Part shown: piece after piece, positions 6,337-12,346 of the stretch
Layout: every line of letters begins with the position of its first letter
Position numbering within the stretch: the stretch's first letter is position 1
Origin: Planctomycetaceae bacterium
GTDB taxonomy: Bacteria; Planctomycetota; Planctomycetia; Planctomycetales; Planctomycetaceae
Assembly (NCBI GenBank): GCA_947463775.1
Contig: CANHVD010000075.1
Location: 1 to 14,453 of the forward strand
Direction of reading: 5' to 3'
DNA: 14,453 nt
Position numbers and translations under genes: made by a program
Notes under the pieces: generated by a model
Seen by the model: only the letters and a program-made list of their open reading frames with translations
What the model was told of the DNA's origin: nothing
Database searches by the model: none

Positions 6337-7179
6337 TCATTTTGGCAGTAGTGACTGATAGGTATCCAGCGAGTGAGCGGCGACGCGATCAATGACGTGC
6401 TTCCAGACATCATCAATCAATCCGCCGGACAACATGCCTTCCACGGCCTTTGATCCAATTCCTCCCAGGAACTGAGCCAACGAGGTCATTGGGTCACTGC
6501 CGACGATTCTTTCCGTGTTGCAGTGGGCAAACTCGTTCGCGATCAGGCTTAGCCCGGGTAACTTCGGCACAGGATCATTGCCGTTCGCGTAACGCGAGAT
6601 CATCCCGGAGAACTCGCGATTAATCGCATCGCAGGCCTTTTGATTCCCGACCATCGGCGCGCCGTAGGTGTAGATTTGGTGCACCGGAATAAAACGGCGT
6701 TTTAGCAACCACGCTCCAAACAAGGCCAGAGCACCGCCGAGGCTGTGACCAGTCACCCACAGAGGCCGATCCATCTCCTTGAACTTCGCTTCGACGGAGT
6801 CTCTCAGTGGTTCCCAGACTTCTGCAATCGCGTCGACAAATCCCTTATGAAACTTCGCCCCGACACCAGCGGCCGCCAGATCATGGCCCAGTCGACCTTC
6901 AGGAACGATCAACAGATTCATCGCGTCCGTCAATAACCAATCCTTGAGCCCATCAATTGTTGTGGGCCCTTCCGTGCCTCGAAATGCAACAACGATATGC
7001 TCCTCATTGTCTGCCACATAAACCTGAGTGTTGTCGACGCTGATGAGTTTTGCGTTTAATCCCAGTTGATCGCGAAACTTCGGAACCGCTTCCACCTCAG
7101 GAAGGTAGGCCAGCTGGCAGGCAAGGCACAGAAAGTTCGCGTTCTCAACTGAGCCAACAACATCTTCCGTCAGTTTCAT
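6337..7179 (-). CDS. Class 3 lipase-like alpha/beta hydrolase
   Basis: The 280-residue product resembles fungal-type class 3 lipases (triacylglycerol lipase/esterase, alpha/beta-hydrolase fold). The nucleophile elbow is VTGHSLGGAL (142-151) with S146. The catalytic acid is probably D202 in NGNDPVPKLP (199-208), and the His is H269 in AAHSLDTY (267-274). FRGTE (66-70) matches the conserved region preceding the lid. There is no signal peptide, so the enzyme is predicted to be cytoplasmic, unusual for a secreted-lipase family but common for bacterial class 3 members. ATG 7179 is chosen because the longer frame to 7377 would overlap the end of the upstream LRR gene and add a segment unrelated to the family; a weak purine-rich AGAAG precedes it. 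The LRR gene ends 155 bp upstream on the same strand. The substrate is unknown. Confidence 0.88.
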   Translation of the reverse strand: MKLTEDVVGSVENANFLCLACQLAYLPEVEAVPKFRDQLGLNAKLISVDNTQVYVADNEEHIVVAFRGTEGPTTIDGLKDWLLTDAMNLLIVPEGRLGHDLAAAGVGAKFHKGFVDAIAEVWEPLRDSVEAKFKEMDRPLWVTGHSLGGALALFGAWLLKRRFIPVHQIYTYGAPMVGNQKACDAINREFSGMISRYANGNDPVPKLPGLSLIANEFAHCNTERIVGSDPMTSLAQFLGGIGSKAVEGMLSGGLIDDVWKHVIDRVAAHSLDTYQSLLPK

Positions 7180-7334
7180 CGTGAGTCTTCTTGTGCGGAG
7201 TGTCAAAGTGATTCTGTACGCGGCTACGATTGAGTTGAAAACATGTCTGATCAATCCCGCGAGTACCACGCCATAGTTTAGACCGCCCATGGAACGGGGG
7301 CGGTATTTCTGCAGCGTCCGAGTGATGTCGATCG

Positions 7335-8012
7335 CTAGTTCACGTACCGGCGAATTTCCGGCTCCTGGTTTTTCCACTTCCGAAGAGCAGACGCCGGGAT
7401 CGAGTTTCCCGAGACATCCAGCTCTTTCAGTTTCGCGGGTGGATCAGCGAGGAAATCAACGACGCCGTCCTTTGTGATCTTTGTACGAGCGACTCGCAGG
7501 CTTTCCAGAGCTGGCAACTGATGGAGAAACTTCAGGCCCTCATCTGAGACCATTGAATCGTTCAGCGTCAGTTCTCGCAGTTTCGACAAAGGCAGCAACA
7601 ACTTCAGCGTTTCATCGTTGACGTTTGGGTTGGCTATTTCAAGGACAACGACGTCAGTACGTGAACTCAGAATGCTGTAGTCGGGCCGATCCCAGCCTGT
7701 GAGCACCAAATGTCGTTCGCCGGCGATGATACGTTCGCGTTCACCAAGACCCAACAGCAGCTCAAGTCCATGACTGAAGGCAAACGGAGCAGCACCGATC
7801 AGCAGACCCGCAAGAATCAGAATCAGCGGCTTCAGAGAAGTGCGAAAGTGAATCAGGCCATAAAGCAACGGCCCGACAGGCGTCGTCAGCACCAATAACG
7901 CTGCGAGAAAAATCCCTCTGGAACGATAGGCTTTAGCGATCAGCCATAACTGCCCTGCCAGCAGCAGCAGGAGCCCGCCGAAGAGTAATCCAACGCCAAC
8001 AACTTCAGACAC
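7335..8012 (-). CDS. Membrane protein with C-terminal leucine-rich repeats
   Basis: The 225-residue protein has three predicted transmembrane helices in its first third (about 5-28, 34-56 and 61-80). A soluble domain of roughly three leucine-rich repeats follows, of the type LxxLxLxxTxIxxxGL (LRELTLNDSMVSDEGL at 145-160; LESLRVARTKITKDGV at 169-184; LKELDVSGNSIPASAL at 195-210). Such LRRs are common in planctomycete proteins of unknown role and suggest protein binding. GTG 8012 is chosen because AAGGG lies about 8 nt upstream; an in-frame TTG at 8027, preceded by AGGT, is a close alternative. The glgA stop is 41 bp upstream on the same strand, so cotranscription with glgA is likely. A small GC hairpin (8037-8050) lies in the gap. 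Function is unknown. Confidence 0.8.
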   Translation of the reverse strand: MSEVVGVGLLFGGLLLLLAGQLWLIAKAYRSRGIFLAALLVLTTPVGPLLYGLIHFRTSLKPLILILAGLLIGAAPFAFSHGLELLLGLGERERIIAGERHLVLTGWDRPDYSILSSRTDVVVLEIANPNVNDETLKLLLPLSKLRELTLNDSMVSDEGLKFLHQLPALESLRVARTKITKDGVVDFLADPPAKLKELDVSGNSIPASALRKWKNQEPEIRRYVN

Positions 8013-8036
8013 GGAAATACCCTTCAAGATTTACCT

Positions 8037-8050
8037 GCGGGCAGCCCCGC
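8037..8050. repeat. Short GC hairpin between glgA and the LRR gene
   Basis: GCGGG (8037-8041) pairs with CCCGC (8046-8050) across a 4-nt loop. In the leftward transcript it starts 3 nt after the glgA stop and ends about 10 nt before the first possible LRR start. It might affect reinitiation or mRNA processing; there is no U tract, so it is unlikely to terminate transcription. Confidence 0.45.
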
Positions 8051-8053
8051 TCA

Positions 8054-9598
8054 CTAACAACGGCCTTCTGCACCCCGCGCCGATCGGCGTCCCTGAGCAG
8101 CTCGATAGACATCCACATAGCTTTCCGCGCTGCGAGTCCACGACCAGTCACCGGTCATTCCGTTCTGCACAAGCTTTTGCCAGATCGACTTCTGCGAATA
8201 GCAATGAATCGCGCGTTCGACCGTGCCGGCAAATGCCTCATTATTGTAATCAGAGAAAGCAAATCCTGTTGCTGTTTCCAAAGATTTTGCAGCGACTTCA
8301 GGGCTTTTCGCATCCGACGCGTAGTTGATCACGGAGTCCGCGAGTCCTCCGACTTTGCGAACGATCGGCACCGTGCCGTATCGCAAACTGTACATCTGAT
8401 TCAGACCACAGGGCTCAAAACGACTAGGCATCAAAAACGCGTCCGCTCCTCCTTCGATCTGATGAGCCAGTGATTCATCAAAACCGATCTCGACTGCGAC
8501 CTTGGTCGGGTACCGCAACGCCAAATCTCGCAACTTCGCTTCACAAGTCGGATCGCCGGTGCCAAGGAATACCATCTGGATATCCTTCGACAGCAGACGG
8601 TCGGCTGATCCCATCACAAGATCAAACCCTTTCTGATCGGCCATGCGCGAAACCATACCGATCAGCGGAGTGCCGCTCTGCTGCGGCAGTTTCATGCGTT
8701 GCTGCAGTTGTGATTTGCAGCGGGGCTTTCCAGCGGCCACCGTCGCTGCTGTAAAGTGCGAGGCAAGATGCGGGTCAGTTCCGGGATTCCAAACATCAGT
8801 GTCGATGCCGTTAAGAATTCCAACGAGATCCCGATTGCGATATCGCAGAAGCCCTTCCAGACCGTAGCCGCCTTCCGGATGGCAGATCTCTTCAGCATAA
8901 GTTGGTGAGACGGTTGTGATCTGATCGGCGAAGGCAATTCCTGTCTTCAACAGGTTCAGATCGCCCCACGCTTCCATCTGATGATGATTGAAGTATCGCC
9001 AGTCCATTCCTGTGAGCGGCATATCGAAATGCCAGAATCGGCCCTGATACGCCATGTTATGCAGGGTCATGACCGTGCTGGTGTTTTCAAATCCCGGCCG
9101 ATTCGCATATTGACTATTGAGCAGCGCCGGAATGATCCCGGTCTGCCAATCGTTGCAGTGAATCACATCGGGCCGCAGAATCATCTGCCGTGAAATCTCC
9201 AGCACGGCTCGGCTGAAGAAGCAGAAGCGTTCGCAGTTGTCGACGTATCCGTGCCCGTGTTCCTGATAGAGTTGTCGACGATCAAAATAGTCGGGCTGCC
9301 GGACCAGCAGAACTCGTACTCCCGTGCCGGGCAGCTGAGTCCAGTTCACCGTGCCAGCGACTGATCGGCCATTCATCGGAATTGTAAATCGTAGCCCGGT
9401 TTCCGAAATTATCGGTAAACCTTTCGCTGATTGCCGCATCAGGAAATAATCCGGCACGATCAGGGTAACGTCATGCCCCAGTTGGTCCAATGACTTAGCG
9501 AGTGCTCCGACGACGTCTGCAAGGCCGCCAGTTTTTGAAAACGGTACTGCCTCAGAAGAAGCCAGTACGATACGCAGCGGACGAACTGAGTTAGACAT
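8054..9598 (-). CDS. glgA: Glycogen synthase (ADP-glucose type, GT5)
   Basis: The 514-residue enzyme transfers glucose from ADP-glucose to the growing alpha-1,4-glucan chain in glycogen synthesis. The N-terminal nucleotide-sugar motif KTGGLADV is at 22-29. HCNDW (147-151), TLHNMAYQG (178-186), GILNGID (260-266), GMVSRMADQKG (314-324) and MPSRFEPCGLNQMYSLRYG (390-408) are all family signatures. E395 is the glutamate of the conserved EPCGL loop, and VGGLADSV (416-423) follows it. Length is in the normal range for GlgA. ATG 9598 is chosen because a GGAAAG purine stretch lies about 10 nt upstream and the longer frame opens with TTG at 9619. The basic C-terminal tail (RRSARGAEGRC) is extra. No other glycogen genes are visible; the LRR protein follows 41 bp downstream and may be cotranscribed. 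Confidence 0.96.
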   Translation of the reverse strand: MSNSVRPLRIVLASSEAVPFSKTGGLADVVGALAKSLDQLGHDVTLIVPDYFLMRQSAKGLPIISETGLRFTIPMNGRSVAGTVNWTQLPGTGVRVLLVRQPDYFDRRQLYQEHGHGYVDNCERFCFFSRAVLEISRQMILRPDVIHCNDWQTGIIPALLNSQYANRPGFENTSTVMTLHNMAYQGRFWHFDMPLTGMDWRYFNHHQMEAWGDLNLLKTGIAFADQITTVSPTYAEEICHPEGGYGLEGLLRYRNRDLVGILNGIDTDVWNPGTDPHLASHFTAATVAAGKPRCKSQLQQRMKLPQQSGTPLIGMVSRMADQKGFDLVMGSADRLLSKDIQMVFLGTGDPTCEAKLRDLALRYPTKVAVEIGFDESLAHQIEGGADAFLMPSRFEPCGLNQMYSLRYGTVPIVRKVGGLADSVINYASDAKSPEVAAKSLETATGFAFSDYNNEAFAGTVERAIHCYSQKSIWQKLVQNGMTGDWSWTRSAESYVDVYRAAQGRRSARGAEGRC

Positions 9599-9652
9599 AG
9601 AGAGCGTTACTTTCCACAAACGGTGATCTCGCCGGTCTGCTGCTGAGAGTTA

Positions 9653-9676
9653 TTCAGAGAATTCAGGGGCTCTGAA
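9653..9676. repeat. 7-bp inverted repeat upstream of glgA
   Basis: TTCAGAG (9653-9659) is the exact complement of CTCTGAA (9670-9676) with a 10-bp spacer, a geometry typical of a dimeric regulator site. It lies 55-78 bp upstream of the glgA start, where an operator or promoter element would be. No regulator is identified. Confidence 0.4.
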
Positions 9677-10089
9677 CATGATTCTTTTCATGCTACGACT
9701 TGAGGCCGAGCGTCCCACGCTTCAACATTCCGAACGTCGCCTCAAACGTGACGATGCACAGAAGAAACCAACTTCGCGGGAGATTCGCCGAATGGCCGAT
9801 GTTCCGCGATTCTCTCGGATGACGTCCGGTCTTCGACATAGCATGCCACAAAGTCGCTTTGTCGGCTGAGCCTGCTGGGAATCTGACTTTGCCTTTCAGG
9901 AAAATCCGGCAGTCTACGGAGCGGGCGACGGTCACGTCCCTTCTGACGAATGTAGCGGTTCTATTGGCGGGAGAGGACGCTCGAGGAAACGGGAATAGCC
10001 AAGGTCGCCCCACAATCTGCCCCGAGGCGGCCGTGAACGCCAGGAGCCCATTAGCCGCGAGCATGTTAAATTCTCGCCGAGGCCACAGA

Positions 10090-10118
10090 GTGACATTTTC
10101 AAAGGCGTGGGATAAACT
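10090..10118 (+). promoter_or_regulatory. Possible sigma-70-type promoter of the carbon-nitrogen hydrolase
   Basis: GTGACA (10090-10095, five of six to TTGACA) and TAAACT (10113-10118, four of six to TATAAT) are separated by 17 bp. Transcription would start near 10125, giving a leader of about 60 nt before ATG 10185. This is based on pattern match only. Confidence 0.35.
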
Positions 10119-10184
10119 AAGCCCCTGTGTGATGCGTGAATCAGTTTGCCGCTTAAAGCCGCCACAGAATCAGAATGGTTCCCG

Positions 10185-11042
10185 ATGAAGATTGCCTGTG
10201 TTCAGACAGACGTCGTTTTTAAAGATATCAATGCCAACCTGAGTTCACTGGAAGCCACAGTACGCAGTGAGGTGAATCAGGGGACGGAACTGACAGTCTT
10301 TCCGGAATGCTATTCGACAGGCTATTGCTTCGATTCTCTCGCGGAAGCAATGGAGTTCGGCGAATCTGTTCCGGGGCCTTCGACGGATCGAGTTGCAAAG
10401 CTCTGTGCAGAGCTGAAAACTCATGTGGTCTTCGGGATGCTGGAAAAATCCGGCGACCAGTTGTTCAACGTAGCCGTGCTGATTGGCCCAGATGGACTTA
10501 TTGGCTGTTATCGTAAAGTACATCTGCCGTATTTGGGCGTTGATCGTTTTACAACTCCCGGAGATCGACCATTCGAAGTCTTTGAAGCCGCTGGTGTTCG
10601 AATCGGGATGTTGATCTGTTACGACGGCGGTTTTCCGGAAGCAGCACGAGTTCTCTCGATTCGCGGCGCGGACTTGATCGTGCTGCCGACAAACTGGCCG
10701 CCCGGCGGCAGTTATATGGCGGAGTTTTCAATCAACTGTCGAGCCATGGAGAACGGGATTTACTTTGCCGCAGTGAATCGAATCGGTATGGAGAATGGCT
10801 TCTCGTTTATCGGCAAGAGCCGCATCTGCAGCCCGGTAGGAGCCACAATTAACTCCATCGACGACGCAGTGCCGGGAATTCTGCGAACTGAAATCGACCC
10901 GATGATCGCTCGCACAAAGCGTATCGTCCGTGTGCCCGGAAAGCATTTGATCGATCGCATGGCGGATCGTCGTCCGGAAATGTACGCCGCAATCTGTGAA
11001 CCGCACTCGCTCAAACGTCCGGGACGTGATGAACCGGTTTGA
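10185..11042 (+). CDS. Carbon-nitrogen hydrolase (nitrilase superfamily amidohydrolase)
   Basis: The 285-residue protein is a nitrilase-superfamily amidase that hydrolyses a non-peptide C-N bond. The Glu-Lys-Cys triad is complete: E41 in FPECYSTGY (39-47), K111 in CYRKVHLPYLG (108-118) and C145 in MLICYDGGFPEAAR (142-155). Later family motifs are LIVLPTNWPPG (164-174) and RAMENGIYFAAVNRIG (186-201). Length is normal for a single-domain member without a fused synthetase. There is no signal peptide, so it is cytosolic. ATG 10185 is preferred over the TTG at 10146, since the text from MKIACVQTDV is the standard family opening; a Shine-Dalgarno is not obvious. It is monocistronic and converges with the Q/K-rich membrane protein. 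The substrate (deaminated glutathione, N-carbamoyl compound or another amide) cannot be decided. Confidence 0.92.
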   Translation: MKIACVQTDVVFKDINANLSSLEATVRSEVNQGTELTVFPECYSTGYCFDSLAEAMEFGESVPGPSTDRVAKLCAELKTHVVFGMLEKSGDQLFNVAVLIGPDGLIGCYRKVHLPYLGVDRFTTPGDRPFEVFEAAGVRIGMLICYDGGFPEAARVLSIRGADLIVLPTNWPPGGSYMAEFSINCRAMENGIYFAAVNRIGMENGFSFIGKSRICSPVGATINSIDDAVPGILRTEIDPMIARTKRIVRVPGKHLIDRMADRRPEMYAAICEPHSLKRPGRDEPV

Positions 11043-11186
11043 CTGGCATCGCCTCAGCCTTGAGAACGGGCCCACGGATGTTGCAGAGCGGAGAACGCAA
11101 ACCGCAAAGCACTCAGAGAGAGCGTCTCACTCGGATTCCGCGACTCATGGCTGCGTCATGCCTTAGGCCGGCATCGTCCCAGCTGC

Positions 11187-11222
11187 GAAAAGCCACGATG
11201 GAAGGAAAAGCCACGATGGAAG
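11187..11222. repeat. Perfect 18-bp tandem duplication
   Basis: GAAAAGCCACGATGGAAG occurs twice with no gap (11187-11204 and 11205-11222). The second copy ends exactly where the stop codon of the leftward membrane protein begins (11223), so the duplication lies in its 3' untranslated region and in the convergent gap. Both copies are identical, which suggests a recent event. Confidence 0.85.
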
Positions 11223-11837
11223 CTATTTCTTTCGCAGCGATCGCGGACGCGACAGAATTTCGTTCACCAGAATGGCATGACGCACGCCGGCTGGCGTCTT
11301 GAGGACTGAAAGAATGTCATCGGCCGCCGCGGAACCGGTGTCCGATGCGGACATTTCCACAGGCTTGCTGGATTGAGATCCAAGATGACTCCGGACTCGT
11401 TCGTCGATATCTTTTTTGACGAAGTTGTCGACGTCTCGCCCCATATGGCTGCGGACGTGGTCACCAATGTAGGAGTCGACGTGTTCGGCAACGCCCGAGC
11501 CCACGTTTCGGGGCTTCTGGCCCTTCTTTGACTGCTGCTGCTGTTGTGAGGCGGCTGGCTGTTTCTGTGGATTCTTTTTCTGGGACTGCTTTGGTCGCTG
11601 TTGTTGACGTGAGCCCTGATTCGGCTGATTCTGTGGCCGTTGCGCACTGGCTTGCTGTCGATCCTCGGGCGGCAAACCCTCGAGAAACCGCCCCATACTT
11701 TCCTGCGCAGGCGTCAAGGGAGGTCGCTGTGGCGGCGCTACGTTCTTGGCCGCGGCTTGCTTAACGGAATTAATCATTCCGACAATGACCGAGATCAGCA
11801 CGAAGAGTGGCACAATGAAATCGAGAATATTCTGCAT
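11223..11837 (-). CDS. Uncharacterised membrane-anchored Q/K-rich protein
   Basis: This 204-residue protein has unknown function. One hydrophobic helix (about 5-24) should anchor it in a membrane. Residues 61-107 are low-complexity, rich in Gln, Lys, Pro and Ser. A charged, His-containing segment follows with an internal repeat (DHVRSHMG at 126-133 and ERVRSHLG at 146-153). The C-terminus (174-200, DDILSVLKTPAGVRHAILVNEILSRPR) looks like a short conserved motif that I associate with uncharacterised planctomycete proteins; this association is from memory and needs a search. The start at 11837 is the only Met ahead of the helix, with GGAG about 9 nt upstream. The 70-residue membrane protein gene ends 27 bp upstream on the same strand, so they are probably one operon. 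Confidence 0.75.
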   Translation of the reverse strand: MQNILDFIVPLFVLISVIVGMINSVKQAAAKNVAPPQRPPLTPAQESMGRFLEGLPPEDRQQASAQRPQNQPNQGSRQQQRPKQSQKKNPQKQPAASQQQQQSKKGQKPRNVGSGVAEHVDSYIGDHVRSHMGRDVDNFVKKDIDERVRSHLGSQSSKPVEMSASDTGSAAADDILSVLKTPAGVRHAILVNEILSRPRSLRKK

Positions 11838-11864
11838 GCATCCCGCTCCGTTCTTCGAATTCCG

Positions 11865-12077
11865 TCAGGCCGATTCGCGTTCACGCGTATCGGCGGCTTT
11901 GTCGCTGCTGGTGTTGTCCAGATCTCTTTGCAGCCGCCCGGGAAGCCGCCGGACGACGGGTCGCGTGCGCGCCTTCGCCATTCGGTCTTCCAATTCAGCC
12001 TTCACTTGACGTCTCTGCAAAAAGCCCCGCAGGACTCCATACAAAACGACGGCAACAAAAATTGTGAGCTTTTCCAT
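11865..12077 (-). CDS. Small uncharacterised single-helix membrane protein
   Basis: The product has 70 residues: a hydrophobic helix at about 4-18 (LTIFVAVVLYGVLRG), then a highly charged, Arg-rich cytosolic-looking tail (FLQRRQVKAELEDRMAKARTRP...) and a polar end. There is no recognisable domain. ATG 12077 is preferred over a longer start at 12104, because the helix is then at the N-terminus as in similar small proteins; no strong ribosome binding site is seen. Its stop is 27 bp from the start of the Q/K-rich membrane protein, with the same orientation and a similar layout of an N-terminal helix followed by a charged tail, so the two may work together at the membrane. It could be a membrane adaptor, but that is speculation. 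Confidence 0.6.
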   Translation of the reverse strand: MEKLTIFVAVVLYGVLRGFLQRRQVKAELEDRMAKARTRPVVRRLPGRLQRDLDNTSSDKAADTRERESA

Positions 12078-12303
12078 GGTCGCTGTAAACCTGCCCAACG
12101 CCACCCTGCGTTCGCAACTTTAACGTCGGCAGAATCACGGCTCCCCGACAGAACACCAGCATTCTGCCTTATTCATCGTCTCTTCACCAGTGAAGTTGGA
12201 TTTCTGATGCCTTTGGCGGCTGTTTGAACTGCGGCGACCCCTGACAAAACCGGGAACTGCCGACTTTATGGCATCCTTTCTTTCCGGATGATTCGACGGC
12301 TTC

Positions 12304-12309
12304 TATACT
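12304..12309 (+). promoter_or_regulatory. Possible -10 element of aspS
   Basis: TATACT (12304-12309) matches five of six bases of the sigma-70 -10 consensus. It lies 38 bp upstream of ATG 12347, predicting a leader of about 30 nt. The hexamer 17 bp further up (TTTCCG, 12281-12286) is a poor -35, so confidence is low. Confidence 0.35.
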
Positions 12310-12333
12310 CCCGCTCTTCGCGGCAGGCGGGAG
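12308..12333 (+). promoter_or_regulatory. Hairpin in the aspS leader overlapping a possible ribosome binding site
   Basis: CTCCCGC (12308-12314) is perfectly complementary to GCGGGAG (12327-12333) across a 12-nt loop. GGGAG at 12329-12333 is the best Shine-Dalgarno-like sequence before ATG 12347, though 13 nt away. A folded stem would hide it. A shorter alternative (CCGC-TCTTC-GCGG, 12311-12323) competes and would leave it open. If the mapped -10 is right, the left arm is only partly transcribed. Confidence 0.4.
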
Positions 12334-12346
12334 CAGAATCGTCCAC

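Larger units (their letters stand above)
9599..10184. other. Long divergent intergenic region (glgA / carbon-nitrogen hydrolase)
   Basis: These 586 bp have no gene I can support. Frames of 123 codons (-, 10064-9693), 109 codons (+, 9859-10188) and 63 codons (+, 9678-9869) overlap one another. None has a recognisable domain or a good ribosome binding site. The 123-codon one has an ATG and a hydrophobic beginning and is the least unlikely. I compared the text with the conserved cores of SRP RNA and RNase P RNA without a match. It holds an inverted repeat (9653-9676), ACAAAG-TCG-CTTTGT at 9848-9862 and a possible promoter at 10090-10118. Confidence 0.5.

Noticed and set aside
9961..10030. Possible SRP RNA-like text (GGAAACGGGAATAGCCAAGG)
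   Set aside because: It resembles the SRP domain IV core only superficially. The diagnostic GGAAGG..AGCA..CC arrangement and a pairing stem are missing.
9693..10064. 123-codon minus-strand frame in the glgA upstream region
   Set aside because: It has no domain and only a weak ribosome binding site, overlaps frames on the other strand, and shows no clear coding bias. Kept only as a remark on the intergenic region.
11187..11222. Start of a CRISPR array
   Set aside because: There are only two copies, 18 bp long and without spacers, so it is a simple tandem duplication.
11039..11302. 87-codon plus-strand frame covering the tandem duplication
   Set aside because: It overlaps the end of the carbon-nitrogen hydrolase and the membrane-protein gene, and its translation is low-complexity without a start signal.
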